In this document: in pieces, positions 55,886 to 64,000 of the stretch
Layout: the number at the start of each line of letters is the position of its first letter
Position numbering within the stretch: position 1 is the stretch's first letter
DNA from: Terrimesophilobacter sp963702165
Lineage (GTDB): Bacteria > Actinomycetota > Actinomycetes > Actinomycetales > Microbacteriaceae
DNA: 64,000 nucleotides
Reading direction: 5' to 3'
NCBI GenBank assembly: GCA_963702165.1
Contig: OY969722.1
Span: 62,001 to 126,000, forward strand
Made by a program: the position numbers and the translations under genes
Notes under the pieces: model-generated
Databases searched by the model: none
The model's input: only the letters and a program-made list of their open reading frames with translations
What the model was told of the DNA's origin: nothing

Positions 55886-57447
55886 TGCGCCGCCCCACCT
55901 CCACGCCGCCTGAGCTGCCGGGCTACACGTTCGTGAACGTGCTCGGCTCCGGCGGGTTCAGCGACGTGTTCCTCTACGACCAGCAGCTGCCGAAACGCCG
56001 GGTCGCGGTGAAGGTGCTGCTCACCGAGGAACTCAGCGGAGCCAACCGCGCCGCGTTCGTCGCCGAGGCGAACGTGATGGCGCAGCTGTCGGCGCATCCG
56101 TACATCGTCTCGATCTTCCACGCGGACGTCGCTGACGACGGCCGCCCCTATTTCGTCATGGAGTACTGCTCCGGGCCGAGCCTCGCCGAGCGGTACAAGG
56201 CGCGGCCGCTCGAGGTGGCCGACGTGCTGCGCACCGGCATCCGGGTGGCCGGAGCTGTGGCGACCGCCCACTCCGCGGGCATCCTGCATCGTGACATCAA
56301 GCCGGCGAACATTCTGACCAACGACTACGGCTGGCCGGCGCTCACCGACTTCGGCATCTCCTCGACGGTTGACGACGACCTCGCGGTGCACACGACAACC
56401 CTCAGCAGAGGTGGGGACACCGGCGGCACCAGCGGCGGAACATCGGTCGGCATGTCGGTGCCGTGGTCGCCGCCGGAGATGTTCGAGGATGACCCGAAGC
56501 CGGATGTCCGCGCCGACGTGTTCTCGCTCGCCGCGACCATGTACACGCTGCTGGCCGGGCACACGCCGTTCGAACTGCGCGGCCGCTCCAACGGCACGCT
56601 CGACCTGATCGGCCGGATCGAGCGGGGCGCGATCACCCCGTTCGAGCGTGAGGACATCCCTCGCTCGCTCGTCGCTGTGCTGCACAAGGGGATGGCGACG
56701 CATCGAGACGACCGGTTCGCCACCGCGGTCGACTTCGCGCGGGCGCTGCAGCGAGTTGAACTCGAGCTCGGGTACGCTCCGACCACGATCGACGTGCCTA
56801 ACTTGGTCGTCGCCGCGCCCGAGGCGATTGCGGGCGACTCGAGCGAGGACGAGACGCGGGTGCGCGGTGTCGCCACGATCGAGGCGCAGCCGGCTGCGGC
56901 GCCGCCCGCGGCATCCGCTGGCCCGGTCGACGATGTCGCCACCGAGACCGTCGTTCGCGCCCGACCGGTGCAGGCCGAGCCCGCCGTCACTCGGCAAGCC
57001 GAACCGGAAACGGAGCCGCCGGTCAAGTCGAGGGGCCGGACCTTCGCGCTGGTCGGCACCGCGGTCGCGGTGGTCGTCCTCGCCGCAGCGGTGACCGTCG
57101 GCATCATCTTCTTCGGCGGGCGCGACTCGCAAGGCACCACCCCGACCGCGGCGCCGCCGCCCGGCGGCAGCTCCGCGATCGTGGAGACCGTGCCAATCCC
57201 GACCCTTGTCTCCGCCACCGAGAGCGGTGGGACGGTGGAGTTCACCGTCGAGCACGCGAAGGCGAAGGACGGCGACTCCTACCGCTGGCAGCGCATGTTC
57301 GGCGGGGAGAACCAGCCCGTGCAGGCGTCCAAGACCGGCACGTTCACCGTCGACGGCTTCACCGGCGGTCAGGTGTGCGTCGAGGTGTGGGTGGTGCGGG
57401 ACGGGCGCCAGTCGCCCGACCCGCTGCAGGGGTGCTATCCGCAATGA
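55885..57447 (+). CDS. Membrane Ser/Thr protein kinase (PknB-like) with small extracellular domain
   Basis: A 520-residue Hanks-type kinase. The Gly loop is LGSGGFSDVFL (about residues 19-29), catalytic Lys K43 (VAVKVL), HRDIKPAN (H135-D137) and DFGIS (D155). The activation loop is long and Ser/Thr/Gly-rich (TTTLSRGGDTGGTSGGTSVGMSVPWSPPEMF, about 170-200) and lacks the usual GTPxYMAPE. A Pro/Ala-rich juxtamembrane region leads to one TM helix (LVGTAVAVVVLAAAVTVGIIFF, about 390-411) and a C-terminal external domain of about 95 residues with two Cys in the VCVEVWV and GCYPQ parts. The external domain is not PASTA. It overlaps neighbours by 1 and 4 bases. Confidence 0.92.
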   Translation: MRRPTSTPPELPGYTFVNVLGSGGFSDVFLYDQQLPKRRVAVKVLLTEELSGANRAAFVAEANVMAQLSAHPYIVSIFHADVADDGRPYFVMEYCSGPSLAERYKARPLEVADVLRTGIRVAGAVATAHSAGILHRDIKPANILTNDYGWPALTDFGISSTVDDDLAVHTTTLSRGGDTGGTSGGTSVGMSVPWSPPEMFEDDPKPDVRADVFSLAATMYTLLAGHTPFELRGRSNGTLDLIGRIERGAITPFEREDIPRSLVAVLHKGMATHRDDRFATAVDFARALQRVELELGYAPTTIDVPNLVVAAPEAIAGDSSEDETRVRGVATIEAQPAAAPPAASAGPVDDVATETVVRARPVQAEPAVTRQAEPETEPPVKSRGRTFALVGTAVAVVVLAAAVTVGIIFFGGRDSQGTTPTAAPPPGGSSAIVETVPIPTLVSATESGGTVEFTVEHAKAKDGDSYRWQRMFGGENQPVQASKTGTFTVDGFTGGQVCVEVWVVRDGRQSPDPLQGCYPQ

Positions 57448-58160
57448 AGCCGTTGAGGGTTGAGTTCTGCGGCGAGTGGTACGACGTGGCACCCGGCGCC
57501 GACTTCCACATCGGGCGCGAATCCGACCTCGTTATCGACGACAACCCATACCTGCATCGCCGCTTCCTGCGCATCTACGACGACTACGGCCTGTGGTGGC
57601 TGGGGAATGTCGGCAACCTGCTCACCGCGACGGTGACGGATGCGTCAGGTCAGGTGCAGACCTGGCTGTCGCCCGGTGCGCGCATCCCGATCGTGTTCCA
57701 GCGAATGCAGGTGCTGTTCAGCGCCGGTTCGACCACGTACGAATTCGCCATCCATTCGGACGAGGACTACTACAACACGTCTAGCCCGCTCGGTGGGGAC
57801 GGGGGAGCGACCACGATCGGGCCGGTGCCGTTGACCACCAGTCAGCGGCTGCTGATCGTCGCGCTCGCCGAGCAGGTGCTGCGGCAGGACTCACCCGGTC
57901 GCGGCGAGATCCCGTCGTCGGCGGAGGCCGCTGAGCGGCTGCACTGGTCGATGACCACGTTCAACCGCAAGCTCGACAACGTGTGCGACAAGCTGGACAA
58001 GGTCGGTGTCTCGGGTCTGCGCGGCGGGCGCGGCAAGCTGGCCACGAGCCGCAGGCTGCGCCTGGTGGAGTACGCGGTCGCGACCCACCTGGTCAGCAAG
58101 GAAGACCTCTACCTGCTCGACCGCAACGACGCAGACCACACCGATGGAACCGCCGGCTGA
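57444..58160 (+). CDS. Divergent FHA protein with C-terminal HTH-like domain
   Basis: A 238-residue protein. The N-terminal about 95 residues form an FHA-like fold (FHIGRESDLVIDDNPYLHRRFLRIYDDYGLWWLGNVGNLLTATV). The conserved Arg of the GR pair is present, but SxxH is replaced by LHRRF and NGT by VGN, so classical pThr binding is doubtful. The C-terminal about 110 residues (TTSQRLLIVALAEQVLRQD...SSAEAAERLHWSMTTFNRKLDNVCDKLDKVGVSGLRGG...LVEYAVATHLVSKEDLYLL) read as a helix-turn-helix/winged-helix with basic patches, suggesting DNA binding (inference). ATG 57444 overlaps the kinase stop by ATGA. Confidence 0.75.
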   Translation: MKPLRVEFCGEWYDVAPGADFHIGRESDLVIDDNPYLHRRFLRIYDDYGLWWLGNVGNLLTATVTDASGQVQTWLSPGARIPIVFQRMQVLFSAGSTTYEFAIHSDEDYYNTSSPLGGDGGATTIGPVPLTTSQRLLIVALAEQVLRQDSPGRGEIPSSAEAAERLHWSMTTFNRKLDNVCDKLDKVGVSGLRGGRGKLATSRRLRLVEYAVATHLVSKEDLYLLDRNDADHTDGTAG

Positions 58161-58190
58161 GCCTCCGGTGGTCGAGCACCGCGGCGACTC

Positions 58191-58253
58191 GCGCGGGTGC
58201 ATCTTCCAGGCGCGGGTCGAATTTGACCAGCGCGTGGGAGATCGACCCGCGCA
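58191..58253. repeat. Dispersed palindromic repeat, family 2, copy B
   Basis: Gap-free alignment with copy A at 22144-22206; GCGCGGG/CCCGCGC ends and a GTCGAATTTGAC centre. It lies in the leader between the FHA-HTH gene and the giant surface protein, where it could act as an attenuator or terminator. Confidence 0.65.
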
Positions 58254-58378
58254 TGCGCCTTGAGGGAGCGCAATGGGGAGTTCTACCCATACAGAGCGTT
58301 CCACCAAGCTGGCAACATCCTGTTAACCTTGACGTGATTCAGTCAACTGACAACTAGGACAGGCAACAGGAACTGGGC

Positions 58379-61300
58379 TTGGGCTTTCTCGGCAATTGGA
58401 CGAAGCGACGCAAGACCGTCGCATCCACCGTCGCAATTGCCCTCATCGCCGGTATACCGGTCACGATGGCCGCGCTGCACCCTGGATTCCCCGTCACCGA
58501 CGTCGAGCTGAACGCCCGCGACGTCTGGGTCACCAACGGTGAGCAGCTTCTCGGTGGCCGTCTCAACCGCCAGATCGATGAGCTCAACGGCTCGGTCGCC
58601 GCATCCAGCCCCAATTTCGACGTCCTGCAGGACGGCGACGCCCTCTTCATGCATGATCCGGATGCCGGGCGCGTCGAGTCCGTCGACGCGTCGTTCACGC
58701 GGGTCAGCTCCGCGATCGACGTGCCCAAGGACGCCGACATCGACTTCGGCGGCGGGCAGCTCGCGATCACCTCGGCATCCGGTGACGTGTGGATGATCTC
58801 CGCCGCGGGCGACCTGCAGTTCAACTACACCTCAACGCCGCCGCTGCTCGAGCTCGGAGCGGGCGGCCAGTCGGTGCTGACCAAGACCGGCACCCTCGTT
58901 GCGGTGAGCCCGGATGACAAGAAGATCTACCGCTACGAGGTCGGTTCCGAAGAGCCGGTCGAGTCGGCGTTCCCCGGTGTTGGCGACTTCCAGCTCACGG
59001 CGGTCGGCGAGCAGGCGGTGATCCTCGACCAGTCCACCAACGAGCTGATCAAGGAAGACGGCACGATCTTCCGACTCGGCGACGAGCGCGCCGTGCGCCT
59101 CCAGCAGGTGAGCGACGAGGTCTCGTACGCGAGCGCTGCCACCGCGAACTCCCTGCTCAAGGTCGATCTCGCATCCGGAAGCGTCGAGAACCTCGACGCG
59201 GGAATCAGCGGATCCGGCTCGGCCACCGGTGTGGCCGCACCCGTCTGGCTGGACGGATGCCTGCACGGCGCGTGGGCGGCGGGCCAGCGTTACGTGCTCG
59301 CGTGCGACGCGCAGGAACCCCAGGGCGCCGACATCGACCAGCCGACCCAGGGCAGCCGCCTCGAGTTCCGCGTCAACCGTTCGGTCATCGTGCTGAACAA
59401 CCTCGACAACGGCAACGTCTGGCTCGTCGACGAGAACATGCGCCTCGTGGAGAACTGGGACGAGGTCACCCCGCCCGAGGAGCAGGAGGGCGAGCAGGGC
59501 GACGAGAAGTCGACGACACAGTCGTTCGAGGAGACTCTCGCCGAGCGCACGGAGCAGAACCGACCACCCCTCGCCCGCGACGATGACTTTGGCGTTCGGC
59601 CGGGCAAGACCACGATCCTGCCGTTGCTGAACAACGACAGCGATCCGGATGGCGACGTTCTGGTGATCGCAGCGCATGGCGCAATCGCCGAATCCACCGG
59701 TGTGCTTGACCTCATCGACGGCGGACGGGCGCTGCAATTTACGCCCGCACCCGGGTACGTCGGCACCATCAGCTTCGGCTACACCATCGACGACGGCCGC
59801 GCGGCCGGACGGGCGGATGGCCAGGTCACGGTCCGCGTGGTGCCGATGGACGTGAACAACCCTCCCGTCGAGGTGCGCACCAGTGGTGTCACTCTCGAGG
59901 TGAACCAGACCGTCAGCTACAACGTGCTCACCGACTGGATCGACCCGGACGGCGACGACCTCTTCCTGCTCGGCGCTGCGCCGAAGTCCGCCGACCTGGT
60001 GCAGTTCACGCCTGACGGCTTCGTGACCTTCAGCCACCAGACCTCCGAGGTCGGCGCCAAGGAAGTGGTGTTCCAGGTCACCGACGGCATCGGCGCCCCA
60101 GTGCAGGGCACCCTCAACGTCGATGTGCAGCCCACCGGCGCACTCAATCCGATCGGCACACCCGACTTCGCGACGACGTTCGTCGGCGAGACCGTGGTGG
60201 TGAAGCCGCTCGCCAACGACCTGTCACCCTCAGGAGCCCAGCTCTCCTTGGTGGCGTTCGAGCAGCCCGGTGGCAGCGCATCCGCCTGGTTGAACACCGA
60301 CCAGGGGACCATCACGTTCCTGTCGCCCGACCCGGGCGTGCACTACGTCAAGTACACGGTCGCGGCCGGCGCCAACTCGAGTGTCGGCATCATCCGGATC
60401 GACGTGCACGAGAAGCCGGGCGAGGAACTCCCGCCGATCGCGGTGAAGGACACCGCCTACCTGCGCGGCGAGGAACCGACCACCGTGTCGGTGCTCGCCA
60501 ACGACGTGAGCCCGAGCGGGCGCATCCTGGCCATCCAGTCGGTCGACGTGGACCCCGCACTTCTAGCCAAGGGCCTCAAGGTCGAGGTGCTCGAGAGCAC
60601 GCTCGTGCGCGTCACCTCCCCGGCAGCGCTCGACGGGCAGGTGCAGTTCGGCTACACCGTCTCCGACGGGCTGAACACCGCCACCGCGGGCGTGACCGTC
60701 GTGCCGGTCCCGCCGCTGACGAAGCACCAACCGCCGGTGGCTGAGAACGACTTCGCCAAGGTGCGCGTTGGCGACATCATCACCGTGCACGTGCTCGAAA
60801 ACGACTTCCACCCGGACGACGTGCCGATGAGCGTTGACCCCGAGCTGATCACCGCACCGGATGCCGGGATCGCGTTCGTCAACGGCGATACCGTGCGCTT
60901 CCAGGCACCCACCGAACCCGGCCAGTACCGCGTCGACTACCGCGTGCTCGACCCGTTCGGGGAGACGTCCGCCGCAACCGTGACCTTCACCGTGACGCCG
61001 CTGGACGAGGCCGGCAACCAAGAGCCCGTGCCCGCCCCGCTGGTGGCGCGCGTGCTCGAGGGCGGCACGATCACCGTCGACATCCCGCTCGACGGCATCG
61101 ACCCCGACGGCGACTCGGTGCAGCTCCTGAACTTCCCGACCAATCCGACGCTCGGCTCTGTGATCGAAAGCAGCGGCCGCTCGTTCGTCTACGAGGCAGC
61201 CAGGGGACTGTACGGCACCGACTCGTTCACGTATGAGGTGTACGACGCGTTCGGCGCGACCGGTGTCGGCGAGATCAAGATCGCCGTGATCCCGGAACCG

Positions 61301-64000
61301 GCGGTCAGCCAGGACCCCATCGCCGTCCCGGACAACGTCTCGGTGAGACCGGGCAGGCTGGCGCAGGTCGACCTGATGGCGAACGACTCCGACCCGCAGG
61401 GCGCACCGATCAAGGTCAGCGACGAACTCATCGACGTTCCGGAGGACGTGACCGCGAGCGTGGTCGACAGCCGGTACCTGCTGCTCGAGGCGCCGGATGC
61501 CGAGCGTTCGTTCTCGCTGCGCTACGAGCTCACCAACGATCGCGGCGGCCGCAACGTGAGCTACGTGCTTGTGCAGGTGACCCCGGATGCGCCGCTGCTG
61601 CCGCCCACCGCGCAGGACTACGCGATCGAGACCAAGGACATCGCCGGTCAGAAATCGATCGAGATCAACCTGTTCGACGGCTCGGTGTTCAACCCAGGCG
61701 GTCGCACCGAGGACCTCATCGTCGAACTCGAGGGCCCAAACGCCGGCTCGGCGAAACTGCTCGAACAGAACGGGCGCATCCAGGTCACCCCCAGGCCCAC
61801 CAGGCAGGCGATCGCCTACCGGGTGACAAACGATGTCGACGACCTCAGCGCGATGGCGTTCATCCTCGTGCCGGCTGCCGCAGATGAGGGCTTCGACGAT
61901 CCGCCGATCATTGACCCGAACCTGCCAGAGCAGATCCTGTTCATGAACGAGACGCGCGAGTGGGACCTGAACGACCTCGTCTACGCGCCATCCGGACGCG
62001 ACGTCTGGATCGCCGACCCCGACTCGGTGAGCGGCGTGCAGAGCAACGGTGACCCGATATTCATCGACAAGGACACCCTGCGCTTCACACCCGGTCTCGA
62101 CTACCGTGGCCCGGCCGCGATCAACTTCACCGTCACCGACGGTGCCTCCAAGAACGACCCGAAAGGCAACTGGGCGACACTGCGGCTCCCCATCATCGTC
62201 GGCGACCCCGAGTTCCGGGATACCCCGCCGACCTTCACGCCGCCGAGCCCGCAGCTGGAGATGGGCGAGTCGGTCACCATCGACCTGCGAGAGTCGACCG
62301 CGCACCCGAACCCGACGATTCTCGGCCAGGTCACCTACTCGGAGATCACCGGCGCCGGCCCCCAGCTGACCGCCACGCTCAACGGCTCCCAGTTGACCCT
62401 CACCACCCCGCGCAACACCCCGAAGGGCACGACGTTCGAGCTCGGCGTGAAGTTGCGCTGGGACAAGTTCGAGGTTCCCGGTCAGGTGCACGTGACGATC
62501 GTGTCGTCGTCGCGGCCGTTGCCGGTCGCGGTGACCGATGAACTGGAGACGCAGCGGGGCGACGGCCCGGTGACGGTGCAGGCGCTCGGCAACGACTCCA
62601 ACCCGTACGAGACGACCGGCGAACCGCTGCGCATCGTCGCCGCGCAAGTACAGAACACCGGTGAACCCGCAGGCGTGACCTTCACCGGCACGTCCGTCAC
62701 CATCAGCCCGAGTGTTGCGCTCAAGAGCGGCGTGATCGAGGTCATGTACACGGTCGAGGACGCGACCCAGGATCCCGACCGCCGCGCCAACGGCATCATT
62801 CGCCTTGTGGTCAGTGATGTCCCGGATGCGCCGGCACCGCCATCGAGGGACCCTGACACGAACATCGGTGCCGACCGGTCCGCGACCATCAGGTTCGTCG
62901 CACCGGCATCGAACGGCAAGCCGATCAGTGGTTACGAGGTGCGCTCGAACCCGTCGGTCACGACCCCGACGAACTGCACCGCGGGCGCGGCCTGCACGAT
63001 CGGCGGTTTGAGCAACGGCACCGCGTACACCTTCTCGGTGCGCGCCATCAACGAGCACGGCCCGGGAACCTGGTCGGCCTTCAGCCAGCCGATCACCCCA
63101 TACGGCACTCCGGCACAGGTGCAGCCGAGCAAGAGCAGCCAGTCCAAGTGGGCGCCCGCAAACATCACGTGGTCGTGGCCGCTCGTCGCCGGCACCGGCG
63201 GAAGCACCACCTACCACTGGCAGGTCACGCGCGGCGGCTCGGTGGTCGGCAGCGGCAGCGGGGTCGACCTCAGCACTGCGACCGTAACCGGCCAGCCGGC
63301 AGGCAGCTACACGATCACGGTCTACGCGCAGAACTCGGGCGGCAAGGCCGGACCGTCCGGCACGAACTCAACCACCGTGAACTCGCAGACCGTGCCCGGA
63401 GCCCCGACAAACGTTCGCGGCAATGTCACCGACAGTCAGGCGCCAGGCAAGATCAGCTGGTCGTGGGGTGCGCCGTCAAACGCTGGCCTCGGGGATGCGG
63501 TGACCGACAATCTCGAGTACCGCTCTCGGGTGAACGGCGGCGGATGGTCGGGCTGGGGTGCCGCAACGAGTCGCACGTCAACCAACCATGGTGCGGGCAA
63601 CCACTCGATTGAGGTAGAGGCGCGCAACAGTGCGGGAACCGGCCCATCGGGAAGCGCGTCAGCCGGGCCGATCCTGGATCCGCCGCCACCACCAACCCAG
63701 TCCACGATCGAGCCGCGGCTGAAGCCTCAGAACGGGCCCGACTGCACCACTTCGTATTGCGGCTACCCCGCCTTCTCATGGTCGAACTTCGGCTCCGGAG
63801 CGACCAACGCCGCGGGCAACTACCGGGTGTGCTACACGAACACCGGCTCTTGGCCGACAAACGCATGCGAAACGGTCTACATGAGCGGCAGTGGCTCGCA
63901 CGTCTTCAACGGACAGGGTTTCCGCGGATATCCCAATAACACACTGACCATCACGGTCGAAGGCGGTCCCCAGGCGTCGAAACGCTGGGGAGATCTCCGA
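58379..64000 (+). CDS. Giant Ig-like / FN3 surface protein (incomplete)
   Basis: An uninterrupted frame of at least 1,874 codons running off the right edge. A basic start and one N-terminal TM anchor (RRKTVASTVAIALIAGIPVTMAAL, about residues 10-33) with no clear cleavage site precede a beta-propeller-like or Ig region, then about 12 cadherin/Ig-like modules with NDxDPDGD motifs (LNNDSDPDGDVL; LTDWIDPDGDDLF; MANDSDPQGAPI), a fibronectin type III stretch (PSRDPDTNIGADRSATIRFVAPASNGKPISGYEV) and further FN3 repeats. A Cys pair occurs at the right end (PDCTTSYCGYPAF). TTG 58379 is the likely start, with AGG upstream. Probably a cell-surface adhesin or sensor anchored in the membrane. Confidence 0.85.
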   Translation, partial: MGFLGNWTKRRKTVASTVAIALIAGIPVTMAALHPGFPVTDVELNARDVWVTNGEQLLGGRLNRQIDELNGSVAASSPNFDVLQDGDALFMHDPDAGRVESVDASFTRVSSAIDVPKDADIDFGGGQLAITSASGDVWMISAAGDLQFNYTSTPPLLELGAGGQSVLTKTGTLVAVSPDDKKIYRYEVGSEEPVESAFPGVGDFQLTAVGEQAVILDQSTNELIKEDGTIFRLGDERAVRLQQVSDEVSYASAATANSLLKVDLASGSVENLDAGISGSGSATGVAAPVWLDGCLHGAWAAGQRYVLACDAQEPQGADIDQPTQGSRLEFRVNRSVIVLNNLDNGNVWLVDENMRLVENWDEVTPPEEQEGEQGDEKSTTQSFEETLAERTEQNRPPLARDDDFGVRPGKTTILPLLNNDSDPDGDVLVIAAHGAIAESTGVLDLIDGGRALQFTPAPGYVGTISFGYTIDDGRAAGRADGQVTVRVVPMDVNNPPVEVRTSGVTLEVNQTVSYNVLTDWIDPDGDDLFLLGAAPKSADLVQFTPDGFVTFSHQTSEVGAKEVVFQVTDGIGAPVQGTLNVDVQPTGALNPIGTPDFATTFVGETVVVKPLANDLSPSGAQLSLVAFEQPGGSASAWLNTDQGTITFLSPDPGVHYVKYTVAAGANSSVGIIRIDVHEKPGEELPPIAVKDTAYLRGEEPTTVSVLANDVSPSGRILAIQSVDVDPALLAKGLKVEVLESTLVRVTSPAALDGQVQFGYTVSDGLNTATAGVTVVPVPPLTKHQPPVAENDFAKVRVGDIITVHVLENDFHPDDVPMSVDPELITAPDAGIAFVNGDTVRFQAPTEPGQYRVDYRVLDPFGETSAATVTFTVTPLDEAGNQEPVPAPLVARVLEGGTITVDIPLDGIDPDGDSVQLLNFPTNPTLGSVIESSGRSFVYEAARGLYGTDSFTYEVYDAFGATGVGEIKIAVIPEPAVSQDPIAVPDNVSVRPGRLAQVDLMANDSDPQGAPIKVSDELIDVPEDVTASVVDSRYLLLEAPDAERSFSLRYELTNDRGGRNVSYVLVQVTPDAPLLPPTAQDYAIETKDIAGQKSIEINLFDGSVFNPGGRTEDLIVELEGPNAGSAKLLEQNGRIQVTPRPTRQAIAYRVTNDVDDLSAMAFILVPAAADEGFDDPPIIDPNLPEQILFMNETREWDLNDLVYAPSGRDVWIADPDSVSGVQSNGDPIFIDKDTLRFTPGLDYRGPAAINFTVTDGASKNDPKGNWATLRLPIIVGDPEFRDTPPTFTPPSPQLEMGESVTIDLRESTAHPNPTILGQVTYSEITGAGPQLTATLNGSQLTLTTPRNTPKGTTFELGVKLRWDKFEVPGQVHVTIVSSSRPLPVAVTDELETQRGDGPVTVQALGNDSNPYETTGEPLRIVAAQVQNTGEPAGVTFTGTSVTISPSVALKSGVIEVMYTVEDATQDPDRRANGIIRLVVSDVPDAPAPPSRDPDTNIGADRSATIRFVAPASNGKPISGYEVRSNPSVTTPTNCTAGAACTIGGLSNGTAYTFSVRAINEHGPGTWSAFSQPITPYGTPAQVQPSKSSQSKWAPANITWSWPLVAGTGGSTTYHWQVTRGGSVVGSGSGVDLSTATVTGQPAGSYTITVYAQNSGGKAGPSGTNSTTVNSQTVPGAPTNVRGNVTDSQAPGKISWSWGAPSNAGLGDAVTDNLEYRSRVNGGGWSGWGAATSRTSTNHGAGNHSIEVEARNSAGTGPSGSASAGPILDPPPPPTQSTIEPRLKPQNGPDCTTSYCGYPAFSWSNFGSGATNAAGNYRVCYTNTGSWPTNACETVYMSGSGSHVFNGQGFRGYPNNTLTITVEGGPQASKRWGDLR

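Noticed and set aside
60563..63217. Very long open frame on the minus strand opposite the giant surface gene
   Set aside because: Its codons are the mirror of a strongly G/C-third-position plus-strand gene; composition is Arg/Gly/His-rich with no domains, start site or partner. It is an antisense shadow.
58379..64000. Possible CRISPR or DNA tandem repeat array
   Set aside because: Similarity is at the protein level between Ig-like modules; no direct DNA repeats with regular spacers are present.

Overview
The window is high-GC actinobacterial DNA, most likely from a member of the Microbacteriaceae. The evidence is G/C-ending codons, many GTG and TTG starts, many apparently leaderless promoters, an F420 (DDN)-type oxidoreductase, a DUF222/HNH protein, a DUF6458 protein and the gene order of a kinase/FHA/Ig-like locus. 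Genus assignment is inference. It looks chromosomal: housekeeping biosynthesis, three tRNAs, and no transposase, phage module or CRISPR array.

Layout. 0-5.6 kb: the broken start of a thiol peroxidase gene, tRNA-Lys, a 2-oxoglutarate oxygenase, an EI24 membrane protein, a LysE exporter, three small membrane proteins, a phosphoribosyltransferase and a sugar-isomerase-like TIM barrel. 5.8-8.1 kb: otsA-otsB (trehalose). 8.1-14.4 kb: a complete mrpA(B)CDEFG cation/proton antiporter operon, so two osmotic/salt-stress units lie side by side. 14.4-24.9 kb: ilvD-ilvB-ilvN-ilvC, two small membrane proteins, serA, leuB and ilvE, that is, nearly the whole branched-chain amino acid pathway plus serine entry. 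25-32.6 kb: a frameshifted FAH-family hydrolase, a two-component system divergent from a membrane protein, a PEP mutase-like enzyme, an SMR exporter under a guanidine-III riboswitch, gltX, a thioredoxin-reductase-like enzyme and tRNA-Gln. 32.7-37.9 kb: a cell-envelope island with a GT39-like membrane glycosyltransferase, a TagF/GT4 fusion and DUF1345. 38-53.9 kb: mixed metabolic genes, including a 966-residue kinase/beta-barrel/aminotransferase fusion, a YciI protein with a shattered ECF sigma gene, a DUF222-HNH gene between repeat copies, two metallo-beta-lactamase-fold hydrolases, tRNA-Glu, a NUDIX hydrolase and a TerC gene under a yybP-ykoY (manganese) riboswitch. 53.9-64 kb: a tightly overlapping operon encoding a PP2C phosphatase, an FHA protein, a Ser/Thr kinase, an FHA plus possible HTH protein, and then a giant Ig-like/FN3 surface protein that runs off the right edge.

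Two themes cut across the window. First, at least six families of intergenic palindromic repeat are present, several lying between convergent genes where they could act as bidirectional terminators. Second, every gene disruption that could be resolved (peroxidase, FAH, ECF sigma, TerC, and probably the GT39-like and DUF222 genes) is a single extra base. This points either to a systematic sequencing artefact or to local pseudogene decay. Long genes elsewhere (mrpA, the 966-residue fusion, the 5.6-kb Ig-like gene) are uninterrupted.

The best candidate for a poorly described system is the phospho-signalling operon at 53.9-64 kb. A eukaryotic-type kinase and phosphatase with two FHA readers is placed directly before a giant anchored surface protein.
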